Source: Lachnospiraceae bacterium (GTDB lineage Bacteria > Bacillota > Clostridia > Lachnospirales > Lachnospiraceae). Taken from it: DNA of 64,000 nt. A model generated the notes under the pieces. That model saw only the letters and a program-made list of their open reading frames with translations. It was not told the DNA's origin and searched no databases. The DNA is taken from contig JAFWDI010000017.1 in the NCBI GenBank assembly GCA_017513125.1, positions 1-64,000 of the forward strand. Reading direction: 5' to 3'. Both the position numbers and the translations under genes were made by a program. This document shows positions 1-7,503 of the stretch, one piece after another (position 1 is the first letter of the stretch; each line of letters starts with the position of its first letter).

Positions 1-110
1 CCCATTCTTTTAAAGAAGTAAGACCCCTTGAAGACGACGAGGTAGATAGGGCAGAGGTGGAAGCGCAGTAATGCGTGCAGCTGACTGTTACTAATCGGTC
101 GAGGGCTTGA
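1..110 (+). rRNA. 23S ribosomal RNA, 3' end (partial)
   Basis: The window opens inside a 23S rRNA gene. The stretch at 61-110 carries the conserved last part of bacterial 23S, including the run ACTAATCGGTCGAGGGCTTG at its very end. Only the last ~110 bases are present; the exact mature 3' end is uncertain by a few bases. It is transcribed rightward and is followed by five tRNA genes. Confidence 0.93.
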
Positions 111-248
111 TCTCATAAGACTCTGTAGAGCTTGTGGCTTTTCTCTGTATGCGGTTTTCAGGGTGTGATATGCCCTCGCGGCGCAGCCGCGAAGGCAGGA
201 GGAGCAAAGCTCCGACGCCCTTGCCGGGATCTGCTGCCCGGCGAACAT
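111..248 (+). other. 23S-tRNA spacer, no 5S gene
   Basis: This 138-base spacer between 23S and tRNA-Asp holds GC-rich inverted repeats (CGCGGCGCAGCCGCG near 178-192 and GGAGCAAAGCTCC near 201-213), probably processing stems. I find no 5S rRNA sequence here, although 5S normally follows 23S. No gene is seen. Confidence 0.7.
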
Positions 249-322
249 GGCCCGCTGGCTCAGTTGGTTAGAGCGCCGCCCTGTCACGGCGGAGGTCGTG
301 GGTTCGAGTCCCATGCGGGTCG
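249..322 (+). tRNA. tRNA-Asp(GTC)
   Basis: A 74-base cloverleaf. The acceptor stem GGCCCGC pairs with GCGGGTC, the anticodon GTC is at 283-285 in the loop CTGTCAC, and the T-arm is GGTTCGAGTCC. CCA is not encoded. It is the first of five tRNAs behind the rRNA genes. Confidence 0.96.
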
Positions 323-369
323 CTAAAAAGCCGAACGTCCACTGACGTTTGAAACAGATCGATCGGATT

Positions 370-442
370 GCCGGTGTGGCTCAATTGGCAGAGCAGCTGA
401 TTTGTAATCAGCAGGTTATCGGTTCGAGTCCGATCACCGGCT
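370..442 (+). tRNA. tRNA-Thr(TGT)
   Basis: A 73-base cloverleaf with acceptor stem GCCGGTG/CACCGGC, anticodon TGT at 403-405 and a standard T-arm. CCA is not encoded. Confidence 0.96.
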
Positions 443-455
443 TTTTTGCATATAT

Positions 456-537
456 GGGGGAATTCCCGAGTGGCCAAAGGGGACAGACTGTAAATCTGCT
501 GGCAATGCCTTCGGTGGTTCGAATCCACCTTCCCCCA
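456..537 (+). tRNA. tRNA-Tyr(GTA)
   Basis: An 82-base class II tRNA with a long variable arm, acceptor stem GGGGGAA/TTCCCCC and anticodon GTA at 490-492. Confidence 0.95.
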
Positions 538-566
538 CTCATCGGACTTCGGTCCGGCTCTAATAT

Positions 567-641
<75 letters not shown>

Positions 642-668
642 TCACCTTTATAATTTAATCAGGTGTAT

Positions 669-741
669 GCCCAGATAGCTCAGTTGGTAGAGCAGTAGAC
701 TGAAAATCTACGTGTCGCTGGTTCGATTCCGGCTCTGGGCA
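669..741 (+). tRNA. tRNA-Phe(GAA)
   Basis: A 73-base cloverleaf with acceptor stem GCCCAGA/TCTGGGC and anticodon GAA at 702-704. It is the last RNA gene of the cluster and lies 12 bases before the terminator. Confidence 0.96.
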
Positions 742-753
742 TTTTTTATTGCC

Positions 754-789
754 AAAAAGGGAGGCTCTCCGCGGAGAGCCTCCCTTTTT
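754..789 (+). terminator. two-way intrinsic terminator
   Basis: A perfect 18-bp palindrome (AAAAAGGGAGGCTCTCCG and its complement) with an A run on the left and a T run on the right. It can stop the rRNA/tRNA transcript from the left and the leftward FGE-fold gene from the right. Confidence 0.93.
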
Positions 790-816
790 CTGCTTTCTGT
801 CTGTCCGGCAGCCGCC

Positions 817-2082
817 TTACGCGTCCAGATCCACCCAGCATGCGCGGAAACCGATATCCTGCGCGATCCACTTGCGGTCCTCGCGCATGTACAGCTCGAA
901 CATGCTCGCGGTCTCGCGGTCGAACCAGCTGCCGCCCTTCGCCAGCATACGCTCGCCGTAGTTGCGCATAAAGATCACGGGCTTGCGCTGCATGTGGTTC
1001 ACGGGGAACATGCCGATCTGTTTGATGAGCAGGTTCGGCTCGGCGCCCGGCGCGGCCACGATATCCTCGACGCGCCCCAGCGTGTAGGCACGGTGCGTGA
1101 TGTCCGGGTCATGGCCCGTGTAGTGCGGGTATTTGATCTCGGTCGAGAGGACGACGCCGTTATGCAGGTCCACGAAGTCCTCGGTCTCCAGTCCGGGGGT
1201 CAATGCATCGAACTTATACGTGCCCGGCGTTCCCGGAGGCACCAGACTGCCGTCGGGCAGGATGGCCTTCCAGTAAGGGCTGTCGGTGCTCTCGTCGACG
1301 TTCATGGCGCTGTCATTGTCCGGAATGATGTTGATCTCGCCGTTCATGAGCCGCATGCCCGCGAGGGTATCCCAGAGATTTCCGATCAGGTCCGTGACGC
1401 CGAAAGGCGTTCCGTCGTGCGTCCAGGTGGACGGGCCCGTGCCCGTCAGACTCGGCCACATGTGCATATCCATCGTGTGGCCCTTAAAGAAGCCCATGTA
1501 GACGCGCGTGGCGTGCTCGTGCGGGAAGTACACGTCGCAGCCGGACAGCGTGTTTCCGTGCGGATATGTGCCGTTCTTCCGGCACCACCAGGCGAGGGCC
1601 ATGTACTCGGCATTGCTCATCAGGTGCCAGCCCCGGCCTTTCTTCGCGCAGAGCTCCTTCATCTCGTCGCGCTGGTACATCGCCGCCGGGTTCCGGCCGG
1701 GCAGCGAGTAGCCGCGTCCGTACCGGCTCACGTTCAGGTATTTGCTGACGTAGATCTCTTCCTTTACCTTCCCGTCCACGATGAACGCGGAGCAGGGCTC
1801 CTTCGGCGCGCCCTCCATCACGTCGGACCACAGGAACATGGGGATCCGCACCATGACCGAGGGAAGCCCCAGATCGTCGAACAGCAGAGTGTTCTTTCCG
1901 CCGGAAGCGGCTTCCAGAGCGAATTTCTCCGCTTTCCAGTCGTCCGGGTCCGCGGGCGCGGGCTCCGGCTCGGGGACATAGCCGGGTTTCGGCCGCTTCG
2001 CGTGGACGCGGAAGCCCAGATCGTCGATGTATTCGGTTTCGTAATGCTCGTAGCCATCCACAGGAAGTATCAGTTCGCTCAT
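817..2082 (-). CDS. FGE/SUMF1-fold protein (formylglycine-generating-like)
   Basis: A 421-residue protein of the sulfatase-modifying-factor (C-type-lectin-like) fold. What supports this is the middle motif GVTDLIGNLWD and the C-terminal pattern GGSWFDRETASMF...QDIGFRACW, which match the usual G-N-V-W-E and GGSW...GFR blocks. True FGE enzymes carry a catalytic Cys pair between GGSW and GFR; no Cys is seen there, so sulfatase activation is unlikely and ligand or structural binding is more plausible. No sulfatase gene is in the window. The N-terminal ~60 residues are Pro/Glu-rich and look like a linker. The start is set by an AAGGAGGT site just upstream. Monocistronic, ending at the two-way terminator. 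Function unknown. Confidence 0.8.
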   Translation of the reverse strand: MSELILPVDGYEHYETEYIDDLGFRVHAKRPKPGYVPEPEPAPADPDDWKAEKFALEAASGGKNTLLFDDLGLPSVMVRIPMFLWSDVMEGAPKEPCSAFIVDGKVKEEIYVSKYLNVSRYGRGYSLPGRNPAAMYQRDEMKELCAKKGRGWHLMSNAEYMALAWWCRKNGTYPHGNTLSGCDVYFPHEHATRVYMGFFKGHTMDMHMWPSLTGTGPSTWTHDGTPFGVTDLIGNLWDTLAGMRLMNGEINIIPDNDSAMNVDESTDSPYWKAILPDGSLVPPGTPGTYKFDALTPGLETEDFVDLHNGVVLSTEIKYPHYTGHDPDITHRAYTLGRVEDIVAAPGAEPNLLIKQIGMFPVNHMQRKPVIFMRNYGERMLAKGGSWFDRETASMFELYMREDRKWIAQDIGFRACWVDLDA

Positions 2083-2153
2083 ATTTGACCTCCTTGCAAC
2101 AGAACGATCACAATGTTTACGTACTCAGTATACTTTCTTTGGAAAGATATTGA

Positions 2154-2182
2154 TAGACAATGTGTTTTTTCACTGCTATAAT
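2154..2182 (+). promoter_or_regulatory. sigma-A-type promoter
   Basis: TAGACA (2154-2159) and a perfect TATAAT (2177-2182) are separated by 17 bp. The site lies in the divergent gap between the FGE-fold gene and the ECF S-component gene and reads toward the latter. Confidence 0.75.
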
Positions 2183-2235
2183 TTGCTCGCACCGCATTCG
2201 GCCGGACCGAAGCGATAGCAGAAAGGAAATTGCAT

Positions 2236-2862
2236 ATGGAAAGAAAAAGGACTGATGTCCGCAAACTCGCAGGCATGGCGCTGCTGACCGCAGTTGTCGT
2301 CATTCTCCAGCTTCTGGGTTCGTTCATCCGTTTCGGCCCGTTCTCGATCTCGCTGGTCCTGATCCCGATCGTGGTCGGCGCCGCGCTTTACGGCGCGGGC
2401 GCGGGCGCATGGCTCGGCTTCGTTTTCGGACTGGTCGTTCTGCTGTCTGGCGACGCCGCAGCGTTTCTGGCCATTTCGCCGGCCGGGACGATCCTGACGG
2501 TCCTGCTGAAAGGCACCCTCGCGGGTCTTATCGCAGGTCTGGTCTACAGAGCTCTGTCCGGAAGAAAGAAGGGCCCCGATGGGACGCAGCAGGATACGCT
2601 GTCCGCGAAGCCCCTGGCGGTGATCGCCGCGGCGATCGTCTGCCCGGTCGTGAACACGGGCATCTTCCTGTTATGCTCCGTGCTGTTCTTCCTCCCGACG
2701 ATCACCGAGTGGGCTGCCGCGCTGGGATTTGAGAGCGCCGGAAAGTACATGATCTTCGGCATGGTGGGCGGAAACTTCCTGTTCGAGCTTCTGTTCAACA
2801 TCGTTTTGAGCCCGGTGATCATCCGCCTGATTCGGATCCGGAAGAAGACCCGCACCGAGTGA
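2236..2862 (+). CDS. ECF transporter S component
   Basis: A 208-residue, very hydrophobic protein with about six membrane segments. Its N-terminal block KLAGMALLTAVVVILQLLG and the following GP-F-I-L-I-P stretch resemble the substrate-binding S components of energy-coupling-factor vitamin transporters. S components of group II work with a shared EcfA-EcfA'-EcfT module encoded elsewhere; none is in this window, so it probably uses that shared module. The substrate cannot be told from the sequence. ATG at 2236 is chosen because it follows AGAAAGGA; an in-frame TTG two codons earlier is less likely. It has its own promoter and a terminator at 2927-2951, so it is a single-gene unit. Confidence 0.8.
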   Translation: MERKRTDVRKLAGMALLTAVVVILQLLGSFIRFGPFSISLVLIPIVVGAALYGAGAGAWLGFVFGLVVLLSGDAAAFLAISPAGTILTVLLKGTLAGLIAGLVYRALSGRKKGPDGTQQDTLSAKPLAVIAAAIVCPVVNTGIFLLCSVLFFLPTITEWAAALGFESAGKYMIFGMVGGNFLFELLFNIVLSPVIIRLIRIRKKTRTE

Positions 2863-2926
2863 TGCGGACGGATCGGATCGCGCGAACGCGCGGTCCCGCC
2901 GGACAGATACACACAGTTTTTACACA

Positions 2927-2951
2927 GCCGCCCGTTTCGGGCGGCTTTTTT
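2927..2951 (+). terminator. intrinsic terminator
   Basis: Perfect hairpin GCCGCCCG-TTT-CGGGCGGC followed by six T. It ends the ECF S-component transcript. Confidence 0.92.
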
Positions 2952-2997
2952 CACGCCCGCGTTTCCGGGGCAATGTTCCCGCGCCCGAACATCTGAC

Positions 2998-3027
2998 TTG
3001 AACACCCCCGACGAATCGGAGTATCAT
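2998..3027 (+). promoter_or_regulatory. promoter, TTGAAC-18-TATCAT type
   Basis: TTGAAC (2998-3003), 18 bp, TATCAT (3022-3027), followed by G. It lies 51 bases before the iron alcohol dehydrogenase start and belongs to a promoter form repeated across the window. Confidence 0.65.
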
Positions 3028-3078
3028 GAGATGGCAGGCACGGAAAATGTGCGCAGAAACGAAAGAAAGGAGCTCGTC

Positions 3079-4239
3079 ATGATACTTTCATTTGATCAGT
3101 CCGTAAAACTAATCTATGGAGAAAACGCGCTCGCTTCCCTCGGGGAGATCGCGGATGAACTGGGCGCGAAAAAGGCACTTATCGTCTGCGACCCCTTCAT
3201 CCACAGCTGCGGATACGCGGAGAAAGCCGTGAACGTGCTGCGCGGCGCGGGAAAGGACGCAGTCGTTTTTGATGAGAACGAGTCGAACCCTGCCATTGCA
3301 GCCTGTGAGAAAGCCTATGACCTCTGTGTGAAAGAACAGTGCGACTTCGTGATCGGTCTGGGAGGCGGAAGCAACCTGGACTGCGCGAAGGGCGTGAACA
3401 TCCTCCGGTTTAATGAGGCGCCGCTGATTCGTTACGCGAACATGGCGGAGCCCTTCGACGTCGGACACGGCCTGGTCATGATTCCCACGACAGCGGGAAC
3501 GGGCAGCGAACTGTCCGACGGCGCGATCCTTTCCGACGAGCATCACATCAAGCATAACTTCATCGCCGGCATTCCTTTCGCGGATTATGCCATTCTGGAC
3601 CCGATGCTGTCGGCCGGCATGCCGCCGAAACTCACGGCGTCCACCGGACTTGACGCGTTCACGCATGCCTGCGAGGGCTACACCGGCATCCTGTCCTCGC
3701 CGATGCCGCAGTTCTTCGCGGAGAAGACGATGGACACCATTGCCGAGTACCTGCCCAGAGCGGTCGCGGACGGCAGCGACATGGAGGCGCGCGGGAAGAT
3801 GGCCGTCGCGTCCTGCGTCGGCGGATATCTCCTCAGCAAGGCCCACACGCACGCGGGCCACTCCGTCGGGCAGACGATCGGCGGATATTTCGACATTCCT
3901 CACGGCTTTTCCTGCGCTTACGCGGAGCCCTGGGTCCTGGAGTTCAATGCCCCGGCCGTCCCCGAACTGACGAAGCGGGTCGCGGAGTCGCTGGGCGCCG
4001 TGTTTACCGGAGACGAGACCCCGGAGGAGATCGGCGCGAAAGCGCGCGACGCGCTTATCGAGTTCCGCGACGTGAAGTGTCTGACGCCGGATATCCGGTC
4101 CTTCGCCTATGACGTCTCGAAGTTTGAGGAGATCGCGGAAGTGATCGAAGTCGAGACCTTCCAGCAGTTCAATCCGAGGAAGATGACCGCGGCCGACGCG
4201 CTGGTGATTCTGAAGAAGATGTACGGGGTCGAAGAGTAG
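3079..4239 (+). CDS. iron-containing alcohol dehydrogenase
   Basis: A 386-residue member of the Fe-ADH (type III) family, which reduces aldehydes or oxidises alcohols with NAD(P)H. The nucleotide-binding GGGSNLDCAKG block, the metal-binding DAFTHACEGY block (Asp and His) and the later HAGHSVGQTIGG...DIPHG block supply the four expected metal ligands. Length matches the family. ATG at 3079 follows AAAGGAGC at good spacing; longer in-frame openings upstream lack a ribosome site and would overlap the promoter. It is followed 54 bases later by an M29 aminopeptidase and may be co-transcribed with it. The substrate is unknown; 1,2-diols, butanol and hydroxyacids are all used by relatives. Confidence 0.9.
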   Translation: MILSFDQSVKLIYGENALASLGEIADELGAKKALIVCDPFIHSCGYAEKAVNVLRGAGKDAVVFDENESNPAIAACEKAYDLCVKEQCDFVIGLGGGSNLDCAKGVNILRFNEAPLIRYANMAEPFDVGHGLVMIPTTAGTGSELSDGAILSDEHHIKHNFIAGIPFADYAILDPMLSAGMPPKLTASTGLDAFTHACEGYTGILSSPMPQFFAEKTMDTIAEYLPRAVADGSDMEARGKMAVASCVGGYLLSKAHTHAGHSVGQTIGGYFDIPHGFSCAYAEPWVLEFNAPAVPELTKRVAESLGAVFTGDETPEEIGAKARDALIEFRDVKCLTPDIRSFAYDVSKFEEIAEVIEVETFQQFNPRKMTAADALVILKKMYGVEE

Positions 4240-4293
4240 AACAGAGACAGATGCGAAAGAACGCAGACCGCATCGGAGCCACAGGAGAGACAA

Positions 4294-5517
4294 ATGAAAA
4301 AAACGATACTTCGCAGCTATGCCCGCCTGATCGCAAAAAGCGGGGTAAATGTTCAGAAAGGCCAGGAGGTCTTCATCCTGGCGGGGCTGGATCAGCCCGC
4401 GTTCGTGCAGATGGTCGCGGAAGAGTGCTATAAGCTGGGCGCCTCCCGCGTGGTCGTGGACTGGGAGTATCAGGCGCTGACCCGCGTAGACCACAAGTAC
4501 TGCACGGTGGAGACGCTGGGAAACCTGACCGATTACCAGAGAGCACGCTGGGAGCACTATCTGAAGACGTTCCCCTGCCGGATCTATCTGGATTCGGACG
4601 ATCCGGACGGCCTGAAGGGAGTCGACCAGGAGAAGATGCTGAAGGCGCAGCAGATGCGGTTCCCGCAGGTGCGGGAATACCGGGATAAACTGGAGAACCA
4701 CTATCAGTGGTGCATCGCGGGCGTGCCGGGCGAAGCCTGGGCGAAGAAGATCTTTCCGGAGCTGACGAAGCATCAGGCGGTCGAAAAACTGTGGGAGGCG
4801 ATCCTGATGACCAGCCGCGTGACGGACGACCCGATCGCCGCCTGGGAGGAGCACAATGCCGATCTGAAGGCGCGCTGCGACTACCTGAACGGTCTGGGCA
4901 TCGATAAGCTGCATTATACCGCGGGAAACGGCACGGACCTCACGGTCGGCATGATACCGGAGGGCATCTTCTGCGGCGGCGGGGAGACCAGCCTGGAGGG
5001 CATCTTTTTTAACCCGAACATTCCGACGGAGGAATGCTTTATTTCCCCGAAGCGCGGCGAGGCCGAGGGCATCGTCTATGCCTCGATGCCGCTGAGCCGG
5101 GACGGACAGCTGATCGATAAATTCTGGATCCGTTTCCACGAGGGAAAGGCCGTCGAGTGGGACGCGGAATTAAATCCCCAGCTGCTGACGAACATCATCA
5201 CCTCGGACGAAGGCGCGGCGTATCTGGGCGAATGCGCGCTGGTTCCGTTCGACTCGCCGATCCGAAACAGCGGGATCCTGTTCTACAATACTCTGTATGA
5301 CGAGAATGCGGCCTGCCACCTGGCGCTGGGAACGGGATTTGCGGACACGATCCGGGGATTTGCCGAGAAGACGCTGGAAGAGTGCCGCGCGCTGGGCGTA
5401 AACGATTCGATGATTCACGTGGACTTTATGATCGGCACGGAAGACATGAATATCGACGCGATCACGCGGGACGGAAAGACCGTCCCCGTGTTCCGGAACG
5501 GAAACTGGGCGTTCTGA
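4294..5517 (+). CDS. M29 family aminopeptidase
   Basis: A 407-residue cytoplasmic metallo-aminopeptidase of the AmpS/PepS type (M29), which removes N-terminal residues from peptides with two metal ions. The typical features are the N-terminal segment on being 'beyond' the active domain (KGQEVFILAG), the central GNGTDLTVGM and EGIFFNPNIPTEE blocks, and the C-terminal HVDFMIGTEDMNIDA block carrying His and Asp/Glu ligands. Length is normal. It sits between an alcohol dehydrogenase and a C_GCAxxG_C_C protein with short gaps (54 and 13 bases), so all three are probably one transcript. A role in amino-acid fermentation is inferred from context only. Confidence 0.9.
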   Translation: MKKTILRSYARLIAKSGVNVQKGQEVFILAGLDQPAFVQMVAEECYKLGASRVVVDWEYQALTRVDHKYCTVETLGNLTDYQRARWEHYLKTFPCRIYLDSDDPDGLKGVDQEKMLKAQQMRFPQVREYRDKLENHYQWCIAGVPGEAWAKKIFPELTKHQAVEKLWEAILMTSRVTDDPIAAWEEHNADLKARCDYLNGLGIDKLHYTAGNGTDLTVGMIPEGIFCGGGETSLEGIFFNPNIPTEECFISPKRGEAEGIVYASMPLSRDGQLIDKFWIRFHEGKAVEWDAELNPQLLTNIITSDEGAAYLGECALVPFDSPIRNSGILFYNTLYDENAACHLALGTGFADTIRGFAEKTLEECRALGVNDSMIHVDFMIGTEDMNIDAITRDGKTVPVFRNGNWAF

Positions 5518-5530
5518 GAAAGGAGATCCT

Positions 5531-5977
5531 ATGGATTACGGAAAGAAAGCAGCTGAACTCCTGAACCGGGAGGGCGTCGTGTGCGCTCCTTCGGTGTTCG
5601 GGGCCTTCGCCGACGTGTGCGGCATTTCGGAAGAGCAGGCACTGAAGACAGCGGCCTGTTTCGGCGGCGGCATGCGTCTGGGCAGTGTCTGCGGCGCCTG
5701 CACCGGTGCTCTGATGGTCCTGGGCCTGAAGTATGCCTCGGGCGATCCGGACGATCCCGAAGCGCCCGCTGCCCCGAACGAGCAGGCGGTCCGGTTCCTG
5801 GAGGAGTTTAAGAAGCGCCGGGGCTCCTGCCTCTGCCGCGAGCTTCTGGGCTGCGACCCGAATACGGATGAGGGTTATGCCATCGTGGAGGAGAAGGCAT
5901 TGTTCGAGACCGTGTGCCCGCAGATGGTGCAGACGGCGGGAGAGATCCTTCAGGAGATGCTCGGACTTGATAAATAA
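5531..5977 (+). CDS. C_GCAxxG_C_C family redox protein
   Basis: A 148-residue small protein with the name-giving motif GSVCGACTGALMVLGL near residue 55, then a CLCRELLGC pair around residue 97 and a further Cys near the end. The family is thought to be a membrane-associated or redox-active disulfide/metal protein in anaerobes; its biochemical role is not established. ATG at 5531 follows AAAGGAG by 8 bases, 13 bases after the M29 gene, so it is probably in the same operon. The promoter of the next unit overlaps its stop codon. Confidence 0.85.
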   Translation: MDYGKKAAELLNREGVVCAPSVFGAFADVCGISEEQALKTAACFGGGMRLGSVCGACTGALMVLGLKYASGDPDDPEAPAAPNEQAVRFLEEFKKRRGSCLCRELLGCDPNTDEGYAIVEEKALFETVCPQMVQTAGEILQEMLGLDK

Positions 5978-5996
5978 CCTGTAAATGCGATATCAT
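5967..5996 (+). promoter_or_regulatory. promoter, TTGATA-18-TATCAT type
   Basis: TTGATA (5967-5972) overlaps the last codons of the C_GCAxxG_C_C gene; TATCAT is at 5991-5996 after 18 bp. It would drive the UroD-like gene through a leader of about 115 bases. Confidence 0.6.
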
Positions 5997-6022
5997 GATA
6001 TTGCGCCCGAAAGGAGGAGCGG

Positions 6023-6088
6023 ATGCCCTGCATTAAGCTGACGGCTCCGGTTTTCCGAAGCCGGAATCATAGCAGACAGGAACTTTAA
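6023..6088 (+). CDS. possible 21-residue leader ORF
   Basis: A short frame (ATG at 6023, TAA at 6086-6088) starts 8 bases after an excellent AAAGGAGGAG site in the leader of the UroD-like gene. Nothing is recognised in the peptide, which begins MPCIKLTAPVF. It could be a leader peptide, or the strong Shine-Dalgarno could be chance. Low confidence. Confidence 0.25.
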   Translation: MPCIKLTAPVFRSRNHSRQEL

Positions 6089-6120
6089 CGGAAAGGGAAC
6101 ATTTTAAAAAGGAGAAAAGT

Positions 6121-7167
6121 ATGTTAACAGCCAGAGAGAATTATTACCAGGCCGCGAAAGGCTTAAATCCTGACCGCTTCGCGAACCAGTACGAAGCCCT
6201 TCGGCTCTGCATGCACCCGGGCTATCTTCACAGCCCTTCGCCGAAGCCGGGCGAAGAGAACATCGTGAACGCCTGGGGCGTCACGAACAGCTATCCTCTG
6301 GGTTCGCCGGGCGGATTCCCGGTGCACACTCCGGATAAGATCGTCATTAAGGACATCGAAAACTGGAAGGAATATGTGAAGGCGCCCAGCCTGGACTTCC
6401 CGCAGGAAGAGTGGGATATGTTCCGCGAGGTCTATGATTCCGTGGACACGACGCAGGCTTATAAGGCCGTCTTCGTCGCGCCCGGCCTGTTCGAGCAGTG
6501 CCATCACCTCGGCGAGATCCAGAACACCCTGATCAACCTCACCTGCTATCCGGACGAGATGGAGGAGCTGATCAAGTACCTGACCGAGTATGAGCTCCGC
6601 CTGGCCGAGCTGATCTGTGATAAGCTGAAACCCGACGCACTGTTCCACCACGACGATTTCGGTTCCCGCACGAACCTCTTCATGCCGCCGGATGTCTGGG
6701 AAGAGTTCTACGTCCCCGCATATAAGCAGATCTACGGCTACTATAAGACCCACGGCTGCGAGCTGGTCATCCATCACTCCGACAGCTACGGTGTGCCGCT
6801 GGTCCCTTATCTGGTCGAGATGGGCATCGACGTGTGGCAGGGATGCATGTCCTCGAACGACCTTCCGAACCTCACCAGAGAGTGGTGCGGAAAGATCGGC
6901 TTCATGGGCGGCTTCGACGGCGCGGACTTCGATAAGGCCGACTGGGACGCGGAAGACATCCATAAGAGAGTCTATGAGTTCCTCGACCAGTGCGATCCGA
7001 AGGCCTTCATCCCCTGCGTCGGACAGGGCGGCCCCGGCTCGATCTACGACGGCGTGTACGAGGCGATCCTCGCGGCGATCGATGATTACAATGTCGAGAA
7101 GTTCGGCATCAAGCGCGAAGAGATTACCCGTCTGCCGCTTCAGTTCGAGAAGAAGGGATACATGTAA
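6121..7167 (+). CDS. UroD-like methyltransferase (MtaA/CmuA type)
   Basis: A 348-residue TIM-barrel protein of the uroporphyrinogen-decarboxylase superfamily, in the branch that moves methyl groups to or from corrinoids in anaerobes rather than making haem. The C-terminal half shows HHDDFGSRTNLFMPP, then the metal site region VIHHSDSYG, the VWQGCMSSND block and a Cys in FIPCVGQGG. In methyl-corrinoid:CoM enzymes the zinc site is His-x-Cys plus a second Cys; here the first Cys is replaced by Asp (HHSDS), so the metal site is atypical. No corrinoid protein gene is adjacent. ATG at 6121 follows AAAAGGAG. Probably monocistronic. The substrate is unknown. Confidence 0.82.
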   Translation: MLTARENYYQAAKGLNPDRFANQYEALRLCMHPGYLHSPSPKPGEENIVNAWGVTNSYPLGSPGGFPVHTPDKIVIKDIENWKEYVKAPSLDFPQEEWDMFREVYDSVDTTQAYKAVFVAPGLFEQCHHLGEIQNTLINLTCYPDEMEELIKYLTEYELRLAELICDKLKPDALFHHDDFGSRTNLFMPPDVWEEFYVPAYKQIYGYYKTHGCELVIHHSDSYGVPLVPYLVEMGIDVWQGCMSSNDLPNLTREWCGKIGFMGGFDGADFDKADWDAEDIHKRVYEFLDQCDPKAFIPCVGQGGPGSIYDGVYEAILAAIDDYNVEKFGIKREEITRLPLQFEKKGYM

Positions 7168-7207
7168 GCGAAAAACGGCGGACCCGCGTAATTTTGAAAT
7201 ATTACGC

Positions 7208-7237
7208 TTGTCTAACCGAATAACGCCTGTTTATAAT
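7208..7237 (+). promoter_or_regulatory. promoter of the NiCo riboswitch transcript
   Basis: TTGTCT (7208-7213), 18 bp, perfect TATAAT (7232-7237). Transcription would start near 7244, about 50 bases before the aptamer. Confidence 0.7.
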
Positions 7238-7286
7238 GACCGAAACAATTTGTACTGCATATGCTGATACGACCTATCATACATAT

Positions 7287-7400
7287 CTACAGGGCAAACT
7301 GAACAGGCGGTGGTCATTCCATTAGCCGGGTCCGAAAGGACAGCGGACATAGACCGATCTATGGACTGCGGGACAGTAGTACTTGTTCCGCAGTCTTTTT
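7287..7400 (+). ncRNA. NiCo riboswitch (czcD motif) with terminator
   Basis: The stretch carries the conserved pieces of the Ni2+/Co2+ riboswitch in order: a P1 strand ACTG (7298-7301), AACAGGCGG, AGCCGGGTCC-GAAA-GGACAGCGGAC, the P4 stem ATAGACCGATCTAT, and GCGGGACAGT, whose CAGT closes P1. The expression platform is visible: GACTGCGG (7364-7371), which includes the conserved junction strand, can instead pair with CCGCAGTC (7388-7395) ahead of five T. Metal binding would therefore block the terminator and turn on the cation exporter downstream, as known for this class. A >300-base gap (7168-7503) is mostly explained by this leader. Confidence 0.88.
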
Positions 7401-7436
7401 ATATGCTTCCCTCCGTTCCCCCGGGACAGGGATCAT

Positions 7437-7463
7437 AAAAAGGCTGCACAGGGCAGTCTTTTT
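7437..7463 (+). terminator. second, tandem intrinsic terminator in the leader
   Basis: AAAAAGGCTGC and GCAGTCTTTTT form an 11-bp stem (one G-T pair) around the loop ACAGG, with the T run as tail. It stands between the riboswitch terminator and the exporter start, so full-length transcription must pass two terminators. Confidence 0.65.
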
Positions 7464-7503
7464 GTTTGCCTCAAAGACGTCTTCGGGGAGGAAAGGAAAG
7501 ATC

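Noticed and set aside
817..960. Variable region of a diversity-generating retroelement at the C-terminus of the FGE-fold gene
   Set aside because: No reverse transcriptase, accessory gene or template repeat is in the window, and the codons are not enriched in AAC/AAT. The resemblance is explained by the shared C-type-lectin fold.
712..2088. Long open frame on the + strand opposite the FGE-fold gene (458 codons)
   Set aside because: It overlaps tRNA-Phe and the terminator and its product is His/Arg/Val-rich with no family resemblance. High GC keeps antisense frames open; the leftward gene has the ribosome site and motifs.
3109..5139. 676-codon leftward frame opposite the alcohol dehydrogenase and aminopeptidase genes
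   Set aside because: It spans two well-supported genes, has the Arg/Leu/His-rich composition of GC-rich antisense frames, and has no ribosome site.
5978..6120. Corrinoid (cobalamin) riboswitch before the UroD-like gene
   Set aside because: The 143-base leader is too short and lacks the conserved B12-box. Only a promoter and a short frame are seen.
6121..7167. HemE, uroporphyrinogen decarboxylase for haem synthesis (also the gene at 25923)
   Set aside because: No other haem gene is near, and the variant metal-site motifs and the DUF2284 neighbour fit the methyltransferase branch.
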